Source: Liriodendron chinense (taxonomy: Eukaryota; Streptophyta; Magnoliopsida; Magnoliales; Magnoliaceae). From it: a DNA stretch of 64,000 nt. This document shows, piece by piece, positions 35,430 through 46,449 of the stretch; position 1 is the first letter of the stretch, and the number at the start of each line of letters is the position of its first letter. Made by a program: the position numbers and the translations under genes. The stretch spans positions 248,001-312,000 of the forward strand of contig ML058370.1 in assembly GCA_003013855.2 (NCBI GenBank), read 5' to 3'. The notes under the pieces were generated by a model that made no database searches, was not told where the DNA came from, and saw only the letters and a program-made list of their open reading frames with translations.

Positions 35430-35880
35430 TGGGACCCCTGACAATGGGGCCACAGTGATGTATGCACCCTACATCCATTCATATTAAAACTCATTGTCAT
35501 GAGTGATCCAAAAAATGAAGAACATCCAAATTTCAGATGGACCATAGTATAAGAAACAGAATTAAAAATTTCTTGTGAGCCACAAACTTTGTATCATGAC
35601 GATATTTGTGTGGTCTCTTCATCTAGGTCCTGGTGACCTTATCAACAGGTTGGGTGACAAATAAGCATCCCAGTGGACTCCATGAAGCTAATGATAGGGA
35701 TCCTATCTCGACTGCGATCTTGTGGTGTGGCCCACATAAGATTTGGGTCTGCTTCATTTTTGGCATCATGTACGAATATGAGTTGTCAAAATGGTTGGAC
35801 AGTGTGGATTTAAGTCACATACATCACAGTGAGCCCCATAGTCAGGGGTCCCACCCTCCTCGGTGGGTCCAGGCCACCAA
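35430..35880. repeat. Dispersed repeat copy
   Basis: GGGCCACAGTGATGTATGCACCC...GTGATCCAAAAAATGAAG...TGTGGTGTGGCCCACATAAG...GGTTGGACAGTGTGGAT...ATCACAGTGAGCCCC: inverted start and end of the family, close to a complete copy. Confidence 0.6.
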
Positions 35881-36899
35881 AGTTGGGCAGGTGCTCAGTC
35901 AGGTCAGATCCACTCAAAGACACAATCAGGCTTCAGGCTTCAGGACTTCATGCTTAATCATTACAAATTTTTAAAAAATGTGGGAATAATAATAGTAAAT
36001 ATTTAAAATAGTTCTTTTTTTGGAACATATATAGTAAAGAATAAAATAAAAAAAATTTGTTACCAATATAGCAAATAACATTAGTCATCAACAAACATGG
36101 TATAATAATGGACTGCACCATTAAATAATCATGTGAGATGAATAACAGACATTCCACTATGTGATGGCCTATTTAATGATTGGACTGTCCAAATTTTCAC
36201 ACCAAGAATCTTCATGGGTATCACCCCATTTTTTTCAAGGCTTTATCCACCAAAGACATCAGCAGAAAATAAAAGCTTTGAATGTGAAAGTAAATATAAA
36301 AAGCAACACTTCAACATTTTGAAAATGGTTGTGAACATGCAATGTAGTGAGAGCCCACACGCCACACTAGCCACACATACATTCAGTGAGGGCCTTTGCT
36401 AATAATATTATGTAGCCATTCCTCTTGTTTGGTACACTTGCAAACCCTCATATTGTGTGCCATAGGCAGCACAGTGCTGTATGATCCTTAAACAGGGGGT
36501 AAATAGTATTGTGTGGTCCACTTGTCTCAGGAACCAAGATCATGCAATCTTCACGTGTGAGCCACACGTGCAATGCACATGAATGTAATGGATACAGGGA
36601 ATCAATGAAAAGTGCAAACCAAGGCAGATGTGTCTCCTACCACATGATCAAATCAGCCTGAACTTTTTAAGCATGGCAGCTAGATTGTGACCTACTTTTA
36701 ACGTGTGAAGTGACAAGTGGGTTGGGCCAAGCATGGAGTCTCAAGGGTCCTGGCCCTCAAGCCAGAGTTTTAGACCCAGTGAGTAATTGGGTTGGACTCA
36801 AGCTTGAGTAAGGCCCATCTTAGCAGCAGGTAGTACGTATTTAAGACTTTGGTTCCAAAAAAAGAAGCCGGGTCAGGTTGACTCAACTCAGTGTTTAAT

Positions 36900-36939
36900 A
36901 ATTAATTTTCTGGGCATGCTAGAGCCCAGAAAATTAATT
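36900..36939. repeat. Perfect 16-bp stem hairpin
   Basis: AATTAATTTTCTGGGC pairs with GCCCAGAAAATTAATT around an 8-nt loop. A third partial copy (AATTTTCTGGGCAT) follows directly, then ATTTTCTGGGACTGC. The flanks 35881-36899 hold no gene that I recognise. Confidence 0.75.
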
Positions 36940-36989
36940 AATTTTCTGGGCATAGTATCATACATTTTCTGGGACTGCTAGAGCTCGCG

Positions 36990-37590
36990 GTGCACCAGGT
37001 CAATGTGGGGCCCACATGATGTATGAGGACCATCCAACCTATCTATTAGATGAGTGACCTCATATCACTCCAACGTGCAAAACATCAGCCATATCCAACG
37101 AAATCGGATTGCGTACTGAGTTGCCCTTCTATCGTACTGAGTAAACTCAGTTGGGCCCACTGTGAATATATGTGGTTTATCCACACAGTCCATCCGTTTT
37201 TTCAGATCATTTTAGTGGTTGAGACCAAAATGGAGGCGTATCCATAGCTCATGTGGACCATACTACAGGAAACAGTGGGAGTAATGATTTACCGTCGAAA
37301 CTTTTCTAGGGCCCACAGTGATGTTTATTGGTCATCCAACCTGTTCATAAGAACACACAGACGTGGATGAAGGGAAAACACAAATATCAATTTGATCCAG
37401 AGCTTCTATGGCCCCCAAGAAATCTTCAACGCTAGATGCTCAATTCACGTTACATTCCTATGGTGTGGTTCACTGCTTTGGATATGCTTCAGTTTTGGGC
37501 TCAAGCCCTAAAATTATATGATAAAATGGATGGACAGAGCGGATAAAATACATAAATCAAGATGGACCCCATAGAGTTTACTGTGCTGTA
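36990..37590. repeat. Dispersed repeat copies
   Basis: A first fragment (GTGGGGCCCACATGATGTATGAG) is followed by a nearly complete copy from GGGCCCACTGTGAATATATGTGG to GGACAGAGCGGATAAAATAC. The ends of the latter (ACTGAGTAACTCAG-type words) pair with each other. Confidence 0.6.
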
Positions 37591-37719
37591 CTGAGTTACT
37601 CAGTACGCAATCCGCTTCCATATTCAACACGCAAGGTGGGTCACAAGAAAGGAAAAGTGAGACTCCGATTGGTAGTGACACAGCCAGTGCCTGCCTCGGT
37701 AGAGGTGGGATGCTAGAAA

Positions 37720-38250
37720 ATCTCCATGGCCCCACCATGATGCATGTGTTTTATCCTTGGAGGCTTAGGTGAGAGCCCGGCATCACCCGAGACTGTGACG
37801 CCCTTACCGTGGGGTCCACCTTGATGTGTGTAGTTAGCATCGACTCCATCCATCCATCCATTTTTTTTTCAGATCACTTTAGGGCATTACCCAAAAAATG
37901 AAGCAGATCAAACCATCAGGTGTGGTGATTGACCATTAGTGAGCCACAAAAGTTTTGGCTCAAGATGATACTTGTTTTTTCCCTTCATCCATACTTATCT
38001 GAAGGTCATCAACAGATTGTAGGGCAAATAAATACTACAGAAACATTAATGTGCACCCCAAGAAGATTTTAATGGCAGGAAGTTCAATCACCACTGTTTC
38101 CTAAATTATTGTCCACCTTGTGATTGGATCTTCTTCATCTCTGGGATCACGACCTAAAATGATATGGAAAAACGGATAAACCGGGTAGATACAGAATACA
38201 CACATCAAGGTGGGCCCCATGGTCAAAGCCGCAAGGTCTTGGGTGAGGCT
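37720..38250. repeat. Dispersed repeat copy
   Basis: From GGCCCCACCATGATGCATGTG through a second start (GGGGTCCACCTTGATGTGTG) to ACACACATCAAGGTGGGCCCC. Inverted ends with GGTGA-GC-GGGGT words suggest a foldback unit. Confidence 0.6.
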
Positions 38251-38699
38251 GGGGTACCCAAATCCGCTCCTGTTTTATCCCTTCTGTCCATCCATTTTCC
38301 AGCGTATGAGCCAAAAAAATGAGACAGATCCTAAATCTCAGGCGGACCACTTCTCGAGGATTACTTAAGTTACAAGTGGTTTGGGTGGCAATGGATCGGG
38401 TCTGGAACAGCCGGAGCCTGAACAACCGGGCAAAAGGTCGAACCCGGGTTTGGTCTTTGGACCGGGCCTTCGGATAGGCTCAAAACCACCCATTAAAATC
38501 ATATAAATGGGCTTGTTTTCAGGTAGAAAATTCTGCATGAACTGGGCTAATCGAGCGTTAAGATCAGGTTTATACCTGAACCCCGGTCCTATGCTACATC
38601 CCGAGCACGACCCCGATCCGATGCCCGTTACCACTCCTACAAATACATACCCTGAGAAGGAGAAGTTGATGCCTCCACGGACGGCTGAAGATGAAGCTC

Positions 38700-38821
38700 C
38701 ATGAGATAAACACAGCAACGTTCACAATACTCTACCTATCTCTCTCTCTCACAAGACCCTCTCAGCTAGGGTCTTAGAGAGAGGTTATTGAGTTTTTTTT
38801 ACCGAGGGCTGGATTTATAGA
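38700..38821 (-). promoter_or_regulatory. Promoter-like sequence and possible first exon start
   Basis: On the minus strand TATAAATCC (near 38821-38814) precedes a CT-rich leader and an ATG (38702-38700) by about 110 bp. The ATG opens a short frame (MELHLQPSVEASTSPSQ) reaching a GTATGT donor-like site. Beyond that, ACCCGG-type repeat sequence takes over, so any gene here would be truncated. I do not recognise the peptide. Confidence 0.25.
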
Positions 38822-39403
38822 GAGAGAGGTGGGTGGAGAAATGATATGGTGGGCTATAAGTGCATGCAAATCTTACTACACATATAGTTACAGTTGTACT
38901 TGTTGTAATCCGCATCACTTATCAGGACCGTTAGATCAGGTGAAGTTTGTTCGTCGGTTGTGTCCTTGAAAAACACTAACCGGATTGAATACGGATTTTC
39001 TGTTGGCTCCAAACAGGAATAGGGAAACTCTGATAACATAGTCTAATAAAAAGGCTCCAAACAAGATTTTCCGTTTGCTAACCAACAGATGTTCCAGACT
39101 CAATTGTATTATCCAAAGCTTCCCCTAAGTGGAAAAAGAATTTGGATGGGCCCAATCACACTGTAGGTAGTTAGCACCATCTGATTGTTGTGAATTTCTC
39201 ACGTAGTGTAAGAAGAGTGGATTGAACCCACCGGACAGTCAAGAGAGGTGGTGTGTGGATGGAACGATTCAATACAACTCGTTTTCATCCCAACTTTAAA
39301 AGAGAAGTGCCATCGTTGCTGATTATAAAACCAGTCGGATAGAAGTCAGGTGATTTGACCTAACAAGTCTTGTGTTTGGATACACATAGTAAACTTGTAG
39401 TGA

Positions 39404-41476
39404 CGATATTTTATGAAGGTTTTTCCATATAACTCCTGCAATTTTAAAATATTTAAATTAACAAGTTTATGCTTTATAAATTTGAAAAAATAACCACATC
39501 TTGGACTCTGACCTTCGGAAAAGCACCGTCAACATGTGAAAATGACATATTTGTCCTCACTCCCTTTGAGATGAGCAGAAGATTTGTTGGGGCCCATCTT
39601 TATCTACTTGTGTGATCGGCATTGTCCGTTCATTTTGCCACATCATTTTAGGCCATCTATCAAAATTAAAATGAGTCCGATCTGAATCACATGTGGCCCC
39701 ACCTAGTATCTTCATAGAAAATCCACATTTGTCATTTCTCATTAGTATATGTCATTGTTGATAGCAGGACCTCATAAAACATGCCAATTTTCTCTGCTTA
39801 ATAGAATGTGTACTACCCAACACAACTTTTATCATGTAGAGGTTTGGCTAGGCCCCACCATAATTTATGTATTAGATCCACACAATCCAACAACTTTTCC
39901 AAATCATTCTAGAGCGTGAGTTCAAAATGAGACAATCCAAAGCTCAATTTGACCACACCACCAAAAGCAGTGGGAATTGAACAAACTACCATTGAAACCT
40001 TCATACAACCATTTAACCTATTGATAAGGTCACACAAACCTTGATTAAGGTAAAACACAACTATTAGCTTGATAAGATCCTTCTATGGCCCCAAGAAGTT
40101 TTCAACAACATAAGTCCAATTCCTACTGATTTTTATGGTGTTGTCTACTTGATATATGGACCCGCCTTGTTTTTTTTTTTTTTTTTTGGCTCATATCCTA
40201 AAATGATTTGAGGAAAATGGATGGACAGTGTGACATAAGAAATACATCATGGTGGGGCCACGCACACCTTAAGAAATTGTATTGCTTGTTGTACAACACA
40301 TTCCGAGAAGAGGGAAGAGATCCGGAAGTGTTGGCATGTGGAACTTCCATGAGCCCTATCATGAACTATGCATTAGATCCACATCGTCCATCCATTATTC
40401 CATATCATTTTAGGCTATGAGACAAAAAATGAGGTCTATGTGACCTTATTAAGAGGTTAGATGACAAATAAACCTTACGATGCACCCTAGGAAGGTTTCA
40501 ACGATAATTGTTTAATCCCCATTGCTTTATGTGGTATGATCCATTTGAGCCTTGGATGTGCCGCATTTTTGGGCTCATCCTCTGAAGTGATCTGGACAAA
40601 TTGATGGACGGTGTGGATCTACCACATAAATCATGGTTGGCCAGAGAAGTTCCACACATTAAAAATTGTGTTGTGTAGTACACAAGGCATTGGGGAGAGA
40701 AAATTGGTGTGTTTTGGGAGCTGGTGTCATTGGTGATGACATGGATCAATGAGAAGTGGTGGCACCAAATTTCCATGTGTCTTCAATGGGAACGAATAGC
40801 CTATGACCCCGGTTGTGTCTGCTATACAGATGTTTGTGAAAAATCCACCATCCATCAATTTTGAAAGACCAAAATAGGAAAGGATTTTAAAAATAGGAAG
40901 ATCTAAAATTCATGCTCGAAATAGTGGGGATTGAACACTTGGCTACAGCAAAAGTTTTGTATGAGTATGATATTTGTTACTATAGTTTATGTGAGAGGTA
41001 ATAGTTATATGAACGGTTTGGATGAAATATAAACATCATGATCAACTCCAAGAAGGTTTCAACCGTGGACATTGATGTTCTCACTGTTTTGTTGGTGTGG
41101 TCCACATGAGTCTTGGATCTGCTTGATTTTTAGAATCTTGTCCTATTGTGGTCTTTAAAAATAGATGCACAGAGTGGATTTATTATAAACATCTCTATGG
41201 ACCCCACACAAGCACATGCAATCTGCTCTTGCCTTCAACACAATGATCTACACCTCAGTAACCGAGCTGGTTAACTTTATTTAGAGGGCGGTTTATCATT
41301 TTTTCAAAATACAATTTTAAACAATATAAAACACTAACACCATTAGACGCCAGGCATTAGGATGACTAACAGTGCAAAGCATAAGCTTGTTAATTTAAAT
41401 ATTTTAAAATTAGGCGATTATACGTCGATGGCCCTAAAGGCGGGCAATTATATGAAAAAACCTATATTTTATATTA
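39404..41476. repeat. 2.1-kb region bounded by inverted arms
   Basis: The left arm (39404-39500: TATTTTATGAAGGTTTTTCCATATAA, AATTTTAAAATATTTAAATTAACAAG, TTATGCTTT, TTGAAAAAATAACC) matches the inverse of the right arm (about 41285-41476), which has extra bases. The interior consists largely of dispersed-repeat copies. This may be a non-autonomous DNA element or two inverted insertions. No target duplication was settled. Confidence 0.5.
39580..41220. repeat. Four dispersed repeat copies
   Basis: Signatures at about 39587-39760 (GGGGCCCATCTTTATC), 39848-40260 (GGCCCCACCATAATTTATG to ACATCATGGTGGGGCC), 40330-40640 (CATGAGCCCTATCATG to ATCATGGTTGGCC) and 40850-41220 (AATCCACCATCCATC to CTCTATGGACCCC). 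No coding sequence is seen. Confidence 0.6.
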
Positions 41477-42899
41477 TCATTATGCCAAATTAGTAAAAAA
41501 GTGTCAAATCACTATGGTAAAATACGTTAATATTTTGGTTTGGATAGAATGTGTATGTACTGCTGATGTGTTTGGAATGTAAATTGGTTTGAGATGTGAA
41601 TTGATTTTAGATATGAGAGGGATAAGGGGAAACTTGACACCTTTTTTTACAAAACGGGTGGTCAAATGTTCCCGATTCTAACCCTACTCTTTTTTACTTT
41701 ACAGCTTCTTCAACTTTTGGATGATTCGTACCTCAATTAGATAGAGTGGCTTTGCAGAGGGAACTTTTTCTAAGATGACAAGGGATCAGATAGGTTTAAG
41801 CAACTATAGTTTCAAGTGATGACATGCTTCAACTAGACTTAAACTTGGGAATTGGCTTCAATTAGCTCTTCCGCGATGATCAGACCTCCCCACAATCTTG
41901 CCTTCTCTCGCACCCATTACCTTTCTCCGTCCTTTCCCTCTAGCTCGATTTACAGCGAGCTCCTTAAATAAGCTTGGGGAATCTTAATAATTACCCTTCA
42001 ATGGCCGTTTTAAGGTGTCTAAACTTTCTTTACAGCCCACCATCTACATGACAAAAGGAATTAAGAGCCAAGAACTCCGCAATTACGATCACGCCCTGAA
42101 ACGGCCCTTGTTGGGTCATTATTACCCAGAAGCGGCCCGGGCCATTTTTTGCGTAAAGTTACTTTTTTAACATATCAGAATGTCATACCGGTTTGATGCT
42201 CCAACAATGTTCGGAGGTAAGGTACTCCACTCTTTACCCTGTCACTTGCTTATTCCAGCAACGGCTAATCGGATCTAGGGCTTGTCTCCAAGATGTTTCG
42301 AGGATCTCTTAGATATGTTTTTGTGCTATATCAATGTTGTTCGAGTTAGGGAAATGTGGTTCGATTGGTTTGTAGGTTACTAGTATCATTGACGAACGAC
42401 CAAGATCAGGCCAAAAGAGACTATGATTCCGTCAATCTGCGATATTGATCGTCTCTAGGTCGCATTGATGACCTACTTAGACTTCGTCTTTAGGCCTTTT
42501 AGGGTCTTAGGGTTAGATCGGGAGTCGCTTTATCGATAACTTGTATGTTTGACCATCCCAGAGACTTAGATGATTGAATAAGTAAACAGGCTGACATGTC
42601 ACTTGATTAGCTCATCTGGTCCATTGGATATCTCTTGAACCCGTTGCGGGCTACTGTCTGTCCATTTTGTATGGCTGTGTTGCGAGCATTGGGCCATAGG
42701 GTACTTTTGGTTAAAGCTGATACTATAGTCAAGAGTAGTTCTATACCCAAATAAGGTGGGGTTTCTACAATACTTTAAGGGATTATATCCCTGGTGAGTG
42801 TGGATAGTATGGGCTACATTAGGTATCAATTATGGATGAGAGAGATTTTAGTCTCATTCGAACTTGAGTATACCTACAATGGTTACTTTTGTAGACCGA
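41477..42899. other. No recognisable gene
   Basis: Contains short open frames only. I found no domain, tRNA or repeat that I can support. Confidence 0.4.
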
Positions 42900-43085
42900 G
42901 TGCAACGTGGGTGGACTTCCATTTGATCCACCCGTCCATCAGGTGCACCATCCCATTTTAATAATCGAAAATAAAAAACCAAAATCATCCAAAATTAAGG
43001 TACACCACACCACAATAAACAGTTGGGATGGAAGCCCACTATTAGTTTTATGCAAGAGCATTACGGTGTTTATATGTCATCTAAC
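42900..43085. repeat. Dispersed repeat copy interrupted by the copia element
   Basis: CACCCGTCCATCAGG, CATCCCATTTTAATAAT, TACACCACACCACAATAAAC and GGTGTTTATATGTCATCTAAC follow family order. The copy breaks at 43085, and the downstream family word (CCAACC...CAT) resumes at 63987, past the copia 3' LTR. Confidence 0.6.
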
Positions 43086-43303
43086 TGTTGGAAGAGCCTT
43101 CAAACTGTGTAGTTTCAAATCCTATGACTGGTGGGACAGATTGGTTCGATCGGTCGAATTTTGAACTAGCCGTGTAGTGTTAGCCCTAAATAGTTTTCTG
43201 GCTATTTCGATCGATCGGTGGTGTGCTTTGACCGATCGTTTGTGGAGGCAGACAGGTCGATTTTTAGAAGTTCCCTCTTTGGACTTTTTTCCTATACCCG
43301 ATC
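43086..43303 (+). mobile_element. Copia element 5' LTR, first part
   Basis: Starts TGTTGGAAGAGCCTTCAAAC and aligns with the 3' LTR at 63341 onward. It is interrupted after CCGATC by the inverted giant solo LTR and continues at 62127. The left flank CTAAC (43081-43085) nearly matches CCAAC (63987-63991) after the 3' LTR, consistent with an old 5-bp target duplication. Confidence 0.75.
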
Positions 43304-45717
43304 TGTCACGCCCCAAATTCGGTTTTCGACGTCCATTCGCTGTAACCCGAATTCAGAGGTGGCAGCCTCCGTAGTACCCCGATCTCGGATCCTAACCCTA
43401 CACGTCAGGTTCCGATCCTGGGATACCACAAGGAGGATTTTAGGGTCTGAAAATTTTTTTTTGAAAACATGAGCATCACAATATGAGTACCATCAAAGAC
43501 AAACACAATATTTCCACTAAATCATTTCGTTTATATACAGTACTGGAAAGTAAATATACAATGCGTAAATATAAAAACTGTGCACACTTCGGCACCTCCT
43601 GCTACTGCACTACAAACTCCAACTCAACGTTGCTGATATACTCTGGTAGAACCTGCAGCGTAACAAACGCGCATAAGCTTCGAACGAAGCTTCGTGAGTG
43701 CGTGTGTGCGTGCACAATGCGTATGACAAACACGATAAATATCAGAGTAAGCAGTAAAGCATGATGAGAACTCAAGACTAAACCAAAACTTAGCCCAATT
43801 AGGCTACACGATCATGAGATATGAATAACTAGCCTACCACGGCTATGCAAGCATGCAATACAGATAACTAGCCTACCATGGCTATGCAAGCGTGCAATAC
43901 AGGTAACCAGCCTACCAAGGCTATATACTCTTACTATGCAATGGCCTATAGGGCCTAATGTCACATACAATGATCCAATGCATGTATGCAAATCACCACA
44001 TCTCAGTACAGTGGTCCAGATACGAACAGTCATAACGCGATCACGTAAGCAATGCAGGACTCGGAACTGGTAGCTCGCCCAGTGTGGTAGCTCGCCCAGG
44101 CTTACAGCCTCGCCCACATCACACCCGCCCACATCAGGTCCGTCCCACACCATACAGAACATCAGTCACATCACTGATACCAATACCATCTCTGAAACGG
44201 AACATCACCGGGGTCTCACAGACCTCACTACTCACCAGTAGAATGCCAAAGCCTATCTGGTGCAATAGCGGACCTACTCACAGCTGGTCAAACTCAACCC
44301 CCTTTGCCAACACTCTTCCGGCAGGTTAGGTCAGACCTCCTTCCAAACTGACCACGTGCAGTGGATAACACCGCCGTTTGGTATTCGGCATACTGGTGTA
44401 TGATTAAACCACCCGGTCCTTGAATGGAGCACCCACCTTGGTACCAACGGGATCAGGGACTTTCACCCAGGGACATCTTTGGCATCCAGTTTAAAGATCA
44501 CATATTTCCGGTGTTCTGCAAACCACGATGGAGCTGTGGTTGCAACGTAGTAACCATGCTATATGCGGCACAAGCAGACGGTGCGAAATGCAACCATGCA
44601 TACAAACGTGGGACGACATGCCCGTGCAAGTCTCCAAAGAGCACCATAAAACTATAAGGTCTCAAACACAATGTCACCGTCAGCTGGTAATGAACTGCAC
44701 GACAATCACGACCGATATGGCCGGTTGATACAAGACAATCAGATGAGCCAAGCATTCATGATGCATGAGTCAAGTATACAGTATGAGTGCCAACAAGTAG
44801 TTCATCTACCACGATGGCTATAAATCAAACTAGTCCAACCTATTTGAGATATGATTAAGATGAGGGGACACATATGAATGATCGAGTCATAGTGCGGGAT
44901 ATCGCTAGCCAGGGAATCTCGCACCAAGGGCTACAAGGTATGCTAAGCTATTCCTACCATACAGTGTAAGTCAGGATGATAGATTCCTGTCCTCGAATAG
45001 TCCCATACCTATTGGAGAGGTTTGCGATAGAGAGCACGTGAATTACATTTGCGCGACTACATCTCGAATGCTTTATGAATGCGTTTATGCCCTAGTGGTC
45101 CCCAACTAACAATGGTGATTCGGGATGCATACTCATTACACATGCATGGTGGTCGTCGAAGCATATAGTATAAAGATCACATATGAGTATTCCAAATAAC
45201 ACTACGTGTGGCAACAGACATACTAAAAATAGCATAAAAGATAATTCACTTATAATACAAAGAAACATAAAGAGATAAGACTCTAAATGGATGGTATACA
45301 ACAACACAGATGGTCCAACAACTGAACGGTGTGGATTAACCTTCAATATTTAGATAACCCAAATGGAAAGAAAATGATTGAATACACTACCGACACATCA
45401 AAGGTAGAACCTACTTGAGCGGCAAGAGTGGAATACTCAAAATCATGCCGAGACCCATAATCCTGTAGTACAGTTGGGATGAACACAATAATGGTCCATA
45501 AAAGGAATGTCATAGAAGGGGTTGCAAGATAGACGTGTCATGACAGAGGATTATAAATGGTAGGGTAATCTGCGATAGATGGTCAATACAATGAGGTCCA
45601 AAAAGGGACAACAGGTCTAACCTCATACTACAAGATAGGCTCAATATAATGGATGGCCTAGATGACATTCGAACGTCGAGGATGAGCCCAACACTCGTCC
45701 TAAGGGTAAACGGACGG
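43304..45717 (-). mobile_element. Inverted solo giant LTR, left part
   Basis: Begins TGTCACGCCCCAAATTCGG, the inverse of the giant LTR end, and corresponds to the inverse of about 49390-51789. The preceding CGATC (43299-43303) is repeated at 62127-62131 after the right part, a perfect 5-bp target duplication. It is interrupted at 45717 by the complete plus-strand element. Confidence 0.88.
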
Positions 45718-46449
45718 TGTAAGACCCGTACCCTGAATTGCCCTCCGTACGTTTAGTTTCCGGTACCGGTACGTCCCGGACGGACCAGATTAGAGAGCCT
45801 TGATCGCGACCCTGATTTAGTACCGCAACGACCCAAGACTTGTACCCTTGCGACCGCGCGGGCGCCACGATTCCAACGCCGCGCGGCACGCCCCATTGCG
45901 ATACCTGGTGTGTAAGATGCATACGTTCGTGCAATTCGAGGTGGGCCACGCAACGCGCGTGTGGCGTGGGCCCCACTTGCACAATTTCCAACAACATGTC
46001 AAATCTATCAACATCACCCTCACCCATACCCCCATCATTATCTAGCCATCATCACCATACCCACCCCATCCTCTCTCACCAAAAGTCAACTCTAACCCAT
46101 ACCTCTCATGCTCTCTCCCATCATCACCATCATCATCATGACATCATGCACCCCCCCCTTCCCATACAAGAGCCATACGTGGGGGGGGGGTGGCTTCTCT
46201 ATTGCAAGAGTTAGAGAGAGAGAGAGAGAGGGAGAGAGAGAGAGAGAGAGAAGAGAGAGAAGAGAGAGAAGTAGAGAGATTTAGAGGGAGATCAAGAGAG
46301 AGAAAGAGAGAGTTAGAGAGATTGAAGGAGGAGATCAAGCTTGGACGACCCCGATCATCATCCGGACCGTCCGATCGGCAATCCAACCGTCCAACCATCA
46401 TTGTGAGTGCATACCTTTCCCCCCTTTTTCTCGTTTACTTTTCGTTTTC

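Noticed and set aside
38365..38718. 117-codon minus-strand open frame as a gene
   Set aside because: Most of it is ACCCGG/GGTTCGG-type repeat sequence. Only the upstream promoter-like part was kept as a weak feature.
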